Source of the DNA: Onchocerca volvulus
Taxonomy: Eukaryota > Nematoda > Chromadorea > Rhabditida > Onchocercidae
Assembly (NCBI GenBank): GCA_000499405.2
Contig: HG738137.1
Location: forward strand, 28,145,756-28,209,755
Reading direction: 5' to 3'
DNA: 64,000 nt
In this document: in pieces, positions 1-10,676 of the stretch
Layout of the letters: every line of letters begins with the position of its first letter
How positions within the stretch are numbered: position 1 is the first letter of the stretch
The notes under the pieces: model-generated
Told to the model about the DNA's origin: nothing
Database searches by the model: none
Seen by the model: the letters and a program-made list of their open reading frames with translations, nothing else
Translations under genes and position numbers: made by a program

Positions 1-344
1 AGCAAAATAAAATGAAACGAATGTTTCAGTGAAATGACAAACATAAGTGATATGAGAAAAGAAAATAAGAGAATAACATATTTTCCTCAAGATGATACGA
101 TTCCAAGAATATATAACAATATCATCGCTCTTTTTAAGAACTTAGGGAATGCAAATCAAGCCTTGAAGCCATCTGATGGATGCGGATATATCAAATTTGG
201 AAAGACTTAGTGATTGTGATCTTCACAATTGCAAAAGTCACGAAATAACTTGGTGAAGAAGGGAGAAAAATGAATAATCGTTAATGAAATTACATTGAAA
301 TGAATTTTCAAATGTACTTCTATACATTAACAGAATCAGTTTAC
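1..344. other. Left edge, intron or downstream part of the NELF-C/D gene
   Basis: No exon is convincing here on either strand. The exon ending at 345 has a GT donor immediately after it on the minus strand (345 is followed by GTAAAC), so this stretch begins as intron. I searched the minus strand for the family's next conserved block and found only short frames ended by stops. The remaining C-terminal exons are probably beyond the window. Confidence 0.5.
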
Positions 345-2843
345 TTCATAGAGGCGAATAATGTCAGCTTGATTTAAGCATTTCTTGCTAAGCATCGTGT
401 AGATAGTTCGCTTCACATTACTACTACAATCATCAGATCCTCCATCTAACGCTATATGAATATCGTAGGTATCTTGATAGTTACGTTTATGTGCTTCACG
501 GCGTAATATTTGAGCCAAATGTGTACAAGCTGCTGCTACTTCATTCTTTTCCTAAAATTAACATTGTAACAGGAAATCAATATTCCATCGGAAGAAAAAT
601 TATGCAAAATTATTGAGATATAGCAATTATATTCAGTTTTGGAAAGAGAAAAAAAATGTATTTTTGTACATCGTTATTTATTCGTGCTAGATGTACATCA
701 AGTATCATTTTCATATCAAATTAACGTCAAGTTTAATTATTTATGTGTACTGTGCGAGTATCACGTCTGTTTTTTTTTTTTAAAATAACCTTCACCTTCA
801 CATATCTACATAGGTCAATATATTTAACGTTACATTTATTTAAAGAATTCTGTTCATTACAATGTTCAAACTAAACATATAATTCATTATTTAATTTTAA
901 CGATTTATTTCAAAGTAACCTCTTTGATAATTTGGTGTAGAAGAACTTGCGTAAAAAGATAAGTATGCTCGCTATAACAAACCACCCGAGTTAATTCCGC
1001 AAATGCTTTCTCATAATCCTCCGTCAAAGGTCCTTTTTTGCGCTTCAGAAAAAAGCTATCAATCGCAGTTAGCACCATGCGAGAACAGATTTCAATCTAT
1101 AAAAATCAGCTTAATATAAGGAATCAACTTGACTAAATAACCAAATCATTTGCAGAATAGTGATCAGTTACTGTTTTTATGTTCATATCTGTCAATAATT
1201 TGATTTTACACATCATTTAACAAGTCGAAAGAAACAAAAGATTAAACAAATACCTCCGAAAAGGTTCGCCTTGTATTTTCGAAAGCAAAAATAGAAACAA
1301 CAATTGAATATATTTAAATTAAACTAACTAAATTAAATAAGTTAAGCAACAATAAATACCAATCTAGTAAATAAAAATCTATACTTGTTGAGCAGCTGGA
1401 CGAACATTCGTAATTTCATGTTGAAAGCCTGCATCTGATATTATTCGAATTGCCTTCATCAAAAATTTCGACCGAGGATTTTGTTCGATAAGTGTATAAA
1501 TTAAATTACGCCATATGCTATAAGGTTCGTTTCCTTTCGATACTTATAAATTTCGCAATGAAAAAAAATTTAATATCCTAGTAAAAGGCATAACTGACTT
1601 GTCTTGCTAAAAATATCGGGTGTAGTATTCTTTAACAAGCATTAATTAAACTTATTAATTATCCTGAAGATGTTCTCCGACCAATCTTTGATCCTTTGTC
1701 ATATTTTAGCTACTCATAGAGTATTAGACATATTTTATATTTTAGAAAAACATCTGAAGTCCGATTGTTAAACCTGTGCTCCAGTAATTCCGGCAACCAT
1801 TTATCTACATCGTCAGCAGCTTCGAAATTTTGGTCGACAACTGCAGCGACGAAACGTTTCTCGAACAATGAGCTCAAAGTTTTTTCGAAACATTCATGAA
1901 CTATTTTTCGATCGCCTTCCAGATCAGCTAGCCAGTCACCAAGCAATTCGCAGTACTATAAGTTTCTAATTTGATTAATTGTGGCAAGTAACTAACAATT
2001 ATCCTTAGAATTTCTGGAAACAAGCGATATATCACTTATATTACTATCGGATATCGATCAAATCACAAAAGGAAGTGGGATCCAATAAGTTTAACATGTA
2101 GTTATATGTATTCTTTGTCAGTGATTTTACTCGTTGTAAAATGATACTAAAGTAAAAGTGATCAGTTTAGTCATTGTGCTAAAACTCAATAATACTGATA
2201 GTCTTTTAGTTTATCGATAATTTTTAAGTATGATAATTTTACTAATTATTATTCAATATTTACTTCTTTGATCAGAATTCCAATATGAATTCAGAAATGA
2301 ACAAATATTACCTTAGCAAGACCACGGAAATTATCGGCGAGAGAAGTGATAATTACTTCCGGATGACCACCATTTCTTAAAAATCCTTTAATAGTTTCTT
2401 CTATATTTGGTTCCAATATCGAATCAGTTGCTATAATTGAAATATAACGAACTTAATCGCCATTCAAAAGCAAAAAAAAAAAAAGAAAAAGATGGAATTT
2501 GGAAGGAAAGTTTTCGTCACACATAAATTCTAGGATTCTTGTCATTTTATACAAATGCATATACAGAATATCTCCTAAGTTAGTGATTTATTGAGCTACT
2601 GATATCAAAAATAGCTATAATACGAAGTCCAAAACAAAAAGGAACCTTGAAGAGTTTTCAGATAATCTTCCAGTAACATTTGTTTCATTTTCTGATCAGT
2701 ATTCCAACTGCATGAAGGTTCATCACCATCATCATCATCATTATTGCCAGTTCGACTTAAATTACAACTACTATTACCACTAACAGAAGTAATAATATTA
2801 TTACTTCTATTCGTCTTTCTCGCTGCTTCGACTGCTATGCTTC

Positions 2844-2876
<33 letters not shown>

Positions 2877-3488
2877 AAAAATGAAATAATATAGAAGAAT
2901 TATCCAAAATAATCAAAGAAATTCTGCAATCTCTCTTAAGTTTAGATAAAAACATGCTCTGAAATTTCAAATGTCATATCAAATTGGATATTCTGAATGT
3001 TTGCAACATTGAAAATATAAATCTTATGTGTGAAGTAAAATGAGTATTTTAGTTTCATTATATATGTGAAATAATCGTGCTAATGCTTACAATATAATAT
3101 AAGTACAAATTATTTTTTTTCATTGATAAACAGTACGATAAATAATTTGATAAAGCATAGATTCAAATGGGATTAGGAAAATAACTACGATAAAGAAAAT
3201 TCAGTACTTTTTTCGTAATAGGTAATCTTATTAATAATAGTTCAAGTAAGAATTAAGTATTTAATTTAAGAATTTTAGGAATTTACCAGGAATCTTCGAA
3301 ACAAATCTTTGATTTAGATTGCTAATCATCGCTTCGGAAACTTCCATATCACTGTCATCTATTTCCATTTTTGATAACTGAAAATTTTTATCCAACATTT
3401 TAAAAGAAATTAGCAAATTCGTCCAATCTATTTCCTTTCTGATAAAATTCATGTTGATAACGTCATCATCTATGTGTTCATCAATCAT
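345..3488 (-). CDS. NELFCD: Negative elongation factor subunit C/D (TH1-like), 3' part missing
   Basis: NELF-C/D is the scaffold subunit of the nuclear NELF complex, which with DSIF holds RNA polymerase II paused near promoters. Exons, minus strand: 3488-3287, 2843-2646, 2430-2312, 1955-1774, 1517-1385, 1096-920 and 551-345. All have GT..AG borders and matching phases and give 406 codons. Vertebrate family members are about 580-590 aa, so roughly a third lies left of the window. Family blocks seen: LEPNIEETIKGFLRNGGHPE with following SLADNF (residues ~140-167), LLGDWLADLE (~177-186), ISDAGFQHEIT (260-270), YSEHTYLF (319-326) and TMLSKKCLNQADI (~388-400). The second exon encodes a poorly conserved Asn/Ser/Asp-rich insert with a run of four Asp. 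The ATG is fixed by an in-frame TAA directly upstream. A TTTCTTTAG acceptor 21 nt upstream looks like a trans-splice site. NELF-C/D identity rests on recall of the family, not on a search. Confidence 0.88.
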
Positions 3489-3515
3489 TTAACCATCAAA
3501 TAGTTGCATCTAAAG
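3489..3515 (-). promoter_or_regulatory. Probable SL1 trans-splice acceptor for the NELF-C/D gene
   Basis: Read on the minus strand, TATTTCTTTAG ends at 3510, 21 nt before the ATG at 3488. No upstream donor or exon pairs with it, and the only reading frame into the ATG is closed by TAA at 3491-3489. A pyrimidine-rich AG with no cis partner just before a start codon is the usual look of a nematode trans-splice site. This is inference only. Confidence 0.5.
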
Positions 3516-4252
3516 AAATAGATCAAGGATATAAATTTGAGCTATTGATTTATTCATTGGTATTACTTTAGAAGCAAACTTACTTCATTACTTCCATTTA
3601 CTCGAAATAATCTGCAGAAAATACAATAATGATTGTTTACATTATTTAATTAATACTAAAATCTACTATATTATCATTATTTAAAATTTTAAACTATTAT
3701 AATAATTGTTTGAAAATTTTAAAATTCCTAGAATTATTAGCCAAAGTTTTAGATTTTACTTTTGCATCTTATCACTTACGTAATCATCTAATCATTACGT
3801 TTTGCATCTAACGTAATATCTGATTATATTTCGATTTTTCCAAAAAAACAAAAATCGTAGTGTCATTTCCACCTATTGGATAAGCGCTTCCTCATCGCCT
3901 ACGTGCAGGTTTTAAAAAAAAAAAAAAGGTCGAAAATTAGCTTCAACAATTGCTCGCTTACAAAAACGATCGAGAGAAGTGTATCTACTTCACGTATTAC
4001 ACGTATCATACACTTAGTACTTTCTCATCCAATACGTTGTACGTGACCTAGACGTGACTTAGATGTAGGGTAGAAGCGTAACATACTTTTGGCATCGATC
4101 CATCGATGCCTTCACTCCCTTCCATCCCACGCACGCAAAATAATGCCATTGTGAACAAAGACAAATAATTCACTCATGTGAAAAAAATAAGAACAAAAAA
4201 TTTGCATAAAAGGAGGAGGATTAGGGAAAGTGAGAAGATTTGAAATAGGTTG

Positions 4253-4402
4253 ATTCATCTTTCAAAATACGTTAAGTAACATTGCTTCATCACACATCAA
4301 ATACGTTGCTTCATCTTTTGAAACACGTCAAATACGTTGACTTGTCTTTTAAAGTACGTCAAATACGTTGCTTCATCTCTTGAAATACATTGCTTCATCT
4401 TT
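4253..4402. repeat. Degenerate ~31-35-bp tandem array with CGTCAAATACGT core
   Basis: Four to five imperfect units of the type TTCATCTTTTGAAA followed by ACGTCAAATACGTTGC. The 12-mer CGTCAAATACGT is exact at 4326-4337 and 4357-4368, and close variants lie at about 4262 and 4290. The same 12-mer recurs inverted further right (4431 and 4561). Confidence 0.75.
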
Positions 4403-4430
4403 GCCAGGAAAATACGGCCAAGATAAAGCG

Positions 4431-4690
4431 ACGTATTTGACGTTTGCTTTCATTAAATAATCGTGATTTTTTGTTTAGAATAACATTTTATATTGATATA
4501 AGTATAAAGATTAAGTGTCGGAACATTTTGAAATTTGATCTATACTGCATGATAATATCCACGTATTTGACGTTTTCTAGCATTAAATAATCCTGACTTT
4601 TGTTTAATGTACGTTTTGAATATATCTTATATTTGACGTGAGTATATAGAGCACGTATCGGAATGTCTTAAAATTTAGCCTATATTACTT
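4431..4690. repeat. Two tandem copies of a ~130-bp unit beginning ACGTATTTGACG
   Basis: The copies start at 4431 and 4561. Both open with ACGTATTTGACGTTT, then CATTAAATAATC, then TTTTGTTTA. Both carry GTCGGAAC or ATCGGAAT followed by TTTTGAAATTT or CTTAAAATTT near the end. The opening 12-mer is the exact reverse complement of the core of the array at 4253-4402. Confidence 0.7.
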
Positions 4691-5221
4691 GTTAATATCG
4701 TACAAGTGAAACAAATAAAATTTTGGAATCTGAAATTCGTTAGAAATTACGTGATATTATGAAAGTTCACGTTCACGTGTGTAGTTATATGTTTTTAAAG
4801 GCTTACATATAACTTTGAGGCTCATTTTTGTGTCGATATTATGCGAATAGCATTAAGACGTTTTACGTCTAATGTTAAATTATATCAAAATGATTAGTCA
4901 ATAATATTTAATTAATTGGAATTGAACATTTTATCAACTTTTTCAACTTCCTGTGGTGACATTTCAAAATCTCCGATAAAAAGTTCAAAGGTCGTATATT
5001 TTCTCGAGATACATATGCTGCCAATATACAACTAAATTCGAGTTGAATTTTTTTTTCGAACCTTTTTGACTGAAAATTTAAGGGTTGTTATATTCTCTGG
5101 CAATTAACATGATGAAACTGCGAAGTTGTTCCTCAACCAGTAGCTGAACAAATTTTTTATTCAATCATCTGACGTAATCTCTGTTCCATTACAAGGCACT
5201 GAGAGAATTAATTCTCCGCAT

Positions 5222-5345
5222 GGAATCCATTCTGGAATCAGAGAATCCATTAATTCTGAAATGAGAATCAATTAATTCTAGAGTCAGAGAATCCATTCAT
5301 TCTTAAATCAGAGAATCCATTCATTCTAGAATCAGAGAATCTATT
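5222..5345. repeat. Degenerate ~28-bp tandem array, GAATCAGAGAATCCATTCAT
   Basis: About four or five units built on AATCAGAGAATCCATTCATT, with small indels, between two AT-rich unique stretches. No coding potential is apparent. Confidence 0.75.
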
Positions 5346-6332
5346 CCCTGCATCTGGAGAATTCAGTTTTCTCATCGATAATGATATTTTTTGTGCAATA
5401 TTGACAAGCGAAGAAAAAAATCGAAACAATCAAAATAGAAGCAATCCAAATCAAGAACTGAACCTGGAAAGAAAGTGCAAATCAAAAATCTTTCTCTTAA
5501 AACTACAAAAAACTAGTAGTTTTTTGATTGTTTTAAGGAATTAAGTGGCTGGTTAGACTTCTTACTCCAAAAAAAAAAATTTTTAAGAGGATGGTAAAAA
5601 GTTCAAACTAAAACTAATAATGATTACTAATATTAATAATAATACTAGTAATAATACGTTTTTTTTTTTTTTTTTTACTCCAGCAGACAAAACAAAATAA
5701 TTAGGATATGATTTTGTTTTGATGTTTAGCTTTAACAATTTAGGGATTTTTAATAAAGTTATACTAATGTTACTCATTTCCAATTCATTTTAAAAGTATG
5801 GAATTCTTGACTGGATTGTATTTGTCAGTTTTGTTAGAAGCTTAGCGGTTTGATCTTCGGTAAGCTCTGAAGTGGAAAATTAAGCGTAAAAGTGTAAGTC
5901 GAGAAATTCGATATATTTCTTTAGCATTGTTTTAACAATATCATATTTCTCATCTTTTTTCCGGTATTTTTACGTAATTGTTCATCTGATAAATTTTTGA
6001 TTTGGATAGCTAATATCGGTCTAAGAATGCGTTGTAACGTAAAATCAGACGTATTAGACGTTTCGATGTAATTGTCAAAGCACATTTTTACTGCTTAGCC
6101 GGAAAAGGCAAAAATTCCGGATAATTGGTAGTATAACTCATGGATATATTTAAATGACATAAACGATGTGTTTTTTTTGGAAAAGATTCACGTATGATAG
6201 CACATCACTCAGCGTGTTATGGCACGTTACGCAACATGTGATATGTGTAACGTGTAACGTGACATATGAATAGGTCATCAAGTAATGATTTGAGCATCTA
6301 AATCATTCAGAAAAGAAGCAGTTTTTAATTTT

Positions 6333-6343
6333 CAGATTGAACT
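6333..6343 (+). promoter_or_regulatory. Probable SL1 trans-splice acceptor, 8 nt before ATG
   Basis: AATTTTCAG ends at 6335, followed by ATTGAACT and the ATG at 6344. The AG sits in the strong nematode acceptor context and no upstream exon pairs with it. An 8-nt 5' UTR is typical of SL1-trans-spliced nematode messages. The role is inferred from position only. Confidence 0.6.
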
Positions 6344-9300
6344 ATGCAATCGGATCGTTTTAAACGCAAAGAAGTTAAAACTTTACGACAACGATGGATA
6401 ATGTAAGAAATTTATCGTTTTTTATTAAATGCTATTATAAATAAAAATTTTTTGAATAAAAAGTGTATGAATGATTTCTTTTTTTTAAACGATTTCACAC
6501 CATATATTTTGACGTATTTTTGTATTGATAAATGATAGAATTATGGACAAAACATCCAAACGATTAATATTTTGCTTTCCTTCAGGAAACATAAAGATCG
6601 CACGGATGATATACCAAATTGTCCATCTATCGAAAGCATTGTCAATATGCCAACGCCTGAAATTCCGTTGGTTCATTTTATAATTATCTTCAATTTATTT
6701 CACTATCCAATAATTTTTACGTGAAAAATTTGTGCACATAATAGATCATCTGGATCAGTCATCATTTAAAAGATATAATTTTGAGCCATGATATCACGTT
6801 TCACATTTCAGTAATCTTTAATATGATCCGTATTCCACTATTTGCTGGAAAGTTTATTAAGGGGAAAGAAAAAGGAAATTAAAAAACTTTGATATAATTA
6901 AAATTGACTAAAATATAAAGCAAAATGTGAAAAATAAAACACTTAAAGAAGCCATGTAAATATGTAAAACACGGATGGATTTTTCTTCTTTTTTTTTTAT
7001 TTTTATTTTGAATATTTTGATTCATTTTTTTTTTTTTTTGACAATGCATTTTATGAAAATAGTTGAAATATTTTTCAGGCAATCCGATAAGGTGGCAACA
7101 GATGGTACTGCCACTGACACTTCAATAACGAAATTACCAGATGATTCGCAAGTGGAATCCTTGCAAGCGACAAGTAATAATCCTTTTCCATTACGCTTTA
7201 AATAATCAAAGTTATGTCTGAGTGGACAAGTGATATTTCTTCTCTCGATATTTACCTTTGACACATCTTTATCGTCATATTTGTGAATCTATCAAATTTT
7301 ATCGCATAAATTTTTTTATTACTACAGTTGACTGACTCAATAAATCATGCTTTTACTAAAATTATTTTATTTACTTTTCAATTTCTCTTCTCAAACGATC
7401 TTATAACAAAAAAAAAGAAGGTAACGATATGTCCATTTTGGATTGGTTATCATATTGGTGATAACAAAATATTGACATGCTTCTACTTTTACTTAACAAA
7501 ATTCGATGAATGAATTGCTTAGATGTTGAAATTAGTGATCGTAAATTTTTCGTCTTATTACATCATTTCTCTTTTTTTTTTGTCGTTTGACATATAATAA
7601 GAAAAGGACTCAATGAAGTGAGACATCAAAGAAAAATTAATCTTTAGAATTAATTGCAATACAAATAGCATTAAATTGCCTTCTTGTGCTTATGCTAGTA
7701 AATTATTTATTAATATAAATGCTTTTTTGGGATTTTATTGTTCACAAAAACAACATATGTATTTATGGAAAGAAAACTCTTTAAGTCTGAGCATATGACA
7801 AAGATCTATTTTCCATTATCGATCAAATTAAAATTAAGTTGTTTTGAATTGAGCTGGACGAGAAATCTCATCAAAAAGTGGTGAAACGACAACAATACCA
7901 ATACAACCTGCTCGACGTCGTCATCGTGGACGACGCAAAAAACAACGACGATCTCAAAGAAATCGTAAATATCGTAAACGGGATCTGACTTCATCTGATT
8001 CAAGGTCAGTTTACTGAAACAAGATAAAAGAATATGAAAGAACTATTATTTCGAATAATGAATAATTCTTTTTGCAAATGATATTTTTAAAAAATGAAGA
8101 ATTTCTTAGTTATTAGCAGTAATAGAAGATAGGTTGTGGAAATTTATAAGTCAGTTTTTATCCAAAAAATGTATTTAAGTAATAAAAACTGATCTTATCA
8201 TTAGAATCAGAAATACTACTTATATTTAGAAGAACAAATAAATAAAAAAAAAATAAATATTGGTTATTATTTTCTTTTTGTTGAGTCCAAAAAAAAGGCA
8301 ATTAACAGAATCTCTTTCTAATATGTTTTTCTTGCAGTAGCGGTTTTGTTATCCAGAATTCAGCATCTGAAAGGCGTGATGATATTCCGATGTGTCCGGA
8401 TATCGAGCATATCTGTCAACTTGATCAAAGCGAGCTAGAGTTCATATTTTACATTTATTGATTGTTAAAAAAAAAAAAGAAGTTGGCACATTTTATCCGA
8501 AAATTTCCGTGTCTTTCCTTGATAAATATTATCGAAAAATCCAGGAATAGAAATTTTAAAAACTTAATAAACGAAAGACGAGCAATATGTTATTAGCAGT
8601 CTATCAAATCTATCAGTATCATATGTCGCTTAACGGAATTGATGTGAAATATTTTTTCTTTTTTTTTTGTGTTCGTCAGAATCTTCTGATTTTTTTGATT
8701 TTTCTTTTTTTTGATTGCCAGATTGGTGCCAACTCTCGTTATCAATATACTCAATTTTTCTTAAATATCTAATCAGCATTAATCATTAGATCATTAAGAT
8801 GACACATGTCGTTTAATTTGTAAAAAGTATAGTCTAAATTTTGAATTCCTTTTGCAAATGTAAAATAGAAGTTCAGAATTGTATACTTTATTATACTTCT
8901 TTTTTTTTCTTTTATAGTGATGATATGAATGTTCATCGATTTTCTCATGCTTTAATTCAATTATTTGATGATTTCTTGCTTCTCATGACTAATTTGGCGC
9001 AATTTCTGAAGGACCATCCTGTAAGTATTTTCTTGAATGATCATTCGATCATCCTTCAAATATTTTAGTAAGTAATTTCATCGTGCAATTTCATTCTGTA
9101 TATTCAAGAGATTTGTCACTGTTAAAAGTAGTCTTTTTAAAAAAGTTATCATCATTATCAACAAACAATCATTTTGTTTCTTGTCATTGTCATCCCTTGA
9201 TATTTTTCAATCGAGATACGAAATGCAATGCTTTGATAATTTTGAGTGAATACGATGATCAGAAATATCCAGAAAAACCGGAATATCTGCTAAACTCATA

Positions 9301-10549
9301 TGATAAATCACATAATTATTTTTTACTGCAACTTTTTAATTCCGTTATTTAATCTTTAATTATCTCACTTTCAAATATTCATTTTCATTCATTTTCTTCA
9401 TTCTTATTAAAGTTAAATTGGGATTAAAGGCAGTTCTTTTTAGTTAACTTAGACGAATGTTATTTTAATGAGGTTGATATGCGAAAAATTTTATATTTCC
9501 AATTTATTTAATTTTAAATTTGAAAAGAAGAACATCTGTTTTCGATGTTTCTATTAAATTATTTAACAGAAATATTGAAAAATAATAGTATCTAACATAT
9601 TGGTTTGAAAAGCTGATTTTAATAAATGTATGCAAATTTTGTTTTCTAATATCGCAAATATCATCGTTGATATTTGTTAGAATCGCAAAAAATTTATCAA
9701 GAATTGATTTCAGCGTCCTGCAACAATAGCAAGTTTTATTGTTGCCAGTTATTTGATCATTTGTTACTTGGAAATTTCAATTGCGGCACTTGTCGAACTA
9801 ATTGCGCAAATTATTTGGCCAATATTCCATGCTATGCTTCTCTTCATAGAACGTTTTTCAATAAATTTTGGTTCATTTATGCATTCTTCGGATGATATTA
9901 TTACGGTTAGTTTGATTAATTAAATTTTCATTTAAAAAATATCATGGACCTATTCATAATTGTGAGGGTTGATGGCGATAAAAGATGCATAAGGTTTAAT
10001 TATGCATTTGATTAATTTCAGTATATTAAGTAATTTTCAATATAATACATGATTTCCAATTTTTTTTTTATTAAAGTACCACGAATCATTTTCAATTTCA
10101 ATCTTTTCAATTCTCAGTCAATTTAATTTGATCTTCAATTTAGCTTTGATCATTCTCATAGATTATCATTATTGTGATAAGGAATAACTTATTCCATTTT
10201 TGCTTACTGTAACAGAAAAAGTAGTCTGCGATAAGAATAAAAACTGAAAAATGATAATAGATTATTGTAATAGTTATAATAGTGAATATTGATCATTGAA
10301 ATGAATTAATGATAACGAATATTGTTCAGTTTTGTGATGAAAATGGATTACGTTGATAAAAATTAGAATCATTGATAATATTTCACATTACAAAATGATA
10401 ATATTGATGTGTGATAAATGATAAGATGAAATATTTTGCAGGGTGCATATTGTGATGTAGCAGAGATTTGGTGTAAAAATTTTCAAATGATGTGTGCCGA
10501 TCGGTGTTCATTTTTTAGCATGGCACTGGAACGATTAAGAACAAAATAA
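6344..10549 (+). CDS. Unrecognised membrane-type protein with basic middle and Cys-rich tail
   Basis: I do not recognise the family. Proposed exons: 6344-6402, 6586-6666, 7079-7173, 7854-8004, 8338-8391, 8918-9020, 9714-9905 and 10442-10549, all phase-compatible, giving 280 aa. Residues ~95-125 are dominated by Arg and Lys (RRKKQRRSQRNRKYRKR). The exon at 8918 gives an amphipathic stretch (HALIQLFDDFLLLMTNLAQF). The exon at 9714 is strongly hydrophobic (residues ~182-235; TIASFIVASYLIICYLEISI and onward) and looks like one or two membrane segments. The tail has Cys 249, 256, 263 and 267. Weak points: the acceptor at 7853 lacks a pyrimidine tract. The exon at 8338 stays open to a TGA at 8459-8461 (encoding CPDIEHICQLDQ and onward), and only an AT|GTGTCC donor joins it in frame to 8918. 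It may therefore be two genes or two isoforms. An AATAAA lies at 10671. Confidence 0.58.
8338..8461 (+). CDS. Alternative long form of the fifth exon, ending in a stop
   Basis: After the strong acceptor TTCTTGCAG the frame continues as SGFVIQNSASERRDDIPMCP, then DIEHICQLDQSELEFIFYIY and TGA. DDIPMCPDIEH resembles DDIPNCPSIES encoded by the gene's own second exon (6586-6666). That internal match suggests the whole exon is coding and not intron. If so, a shorter protein of about 170 aa may end here, and the hydrophobic C-terminal exons would belong to another form or another gene. Confidence 0.4.
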
Positions 10550-10670
10550 AATTCAACTTTAAAAGAAAAAATGATAAGAATGATAAGAGGAAGGATGATT
10601 TGTTCTCCGTTTAGTGATTATTTTATCGGTACTGTAAAGTCAACAACATTGCCATTATGATTTGTTTTAT

Positions 10671-10676
10671 AATAAA
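10671..10676 (+). terminator. Polyadenylation signal AATAAA
   Basis: An exact AATAAA lies 122 nt after the TAA at 10547-10549 of the plus-strand gene. It is a plausible 3'-end signal, though AATAAA is common in DNA this AT-rich. Confidence 0.4.

Larger units (their letters stand above)
3516..6332. other. Intergenic region between divergent genes, repeat- and ACGT-rich
   Basis: No coding exon is supported. The stretch separates the NELF-C/D start (minus) from the start of the unrecognised plus-strand gene, so it should hold both promoters. It is unusually rich in ACGT and CACGT words at about 3990-4070, 4320-4450, 4560-4760 and 6180-6260. It carries three repeat groups listed separately. The only long ORF, 5783-5583 minus, is a low-complexity Lys/Leu/Ile frame read through a poly(T) tract. 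Confidence 0.6.

Noticed and set aside
9674..9895. Cys-rich frame on the plus strand (ASCNNSKFYCCQLFDHLLLG and onward)
   Set aside because: It ends in a stop before any donor and does not fit the phase of its neighbours. The alternative frame of the same exon (RPATIASFIV and onward) joins both flanking exons in phase 0.
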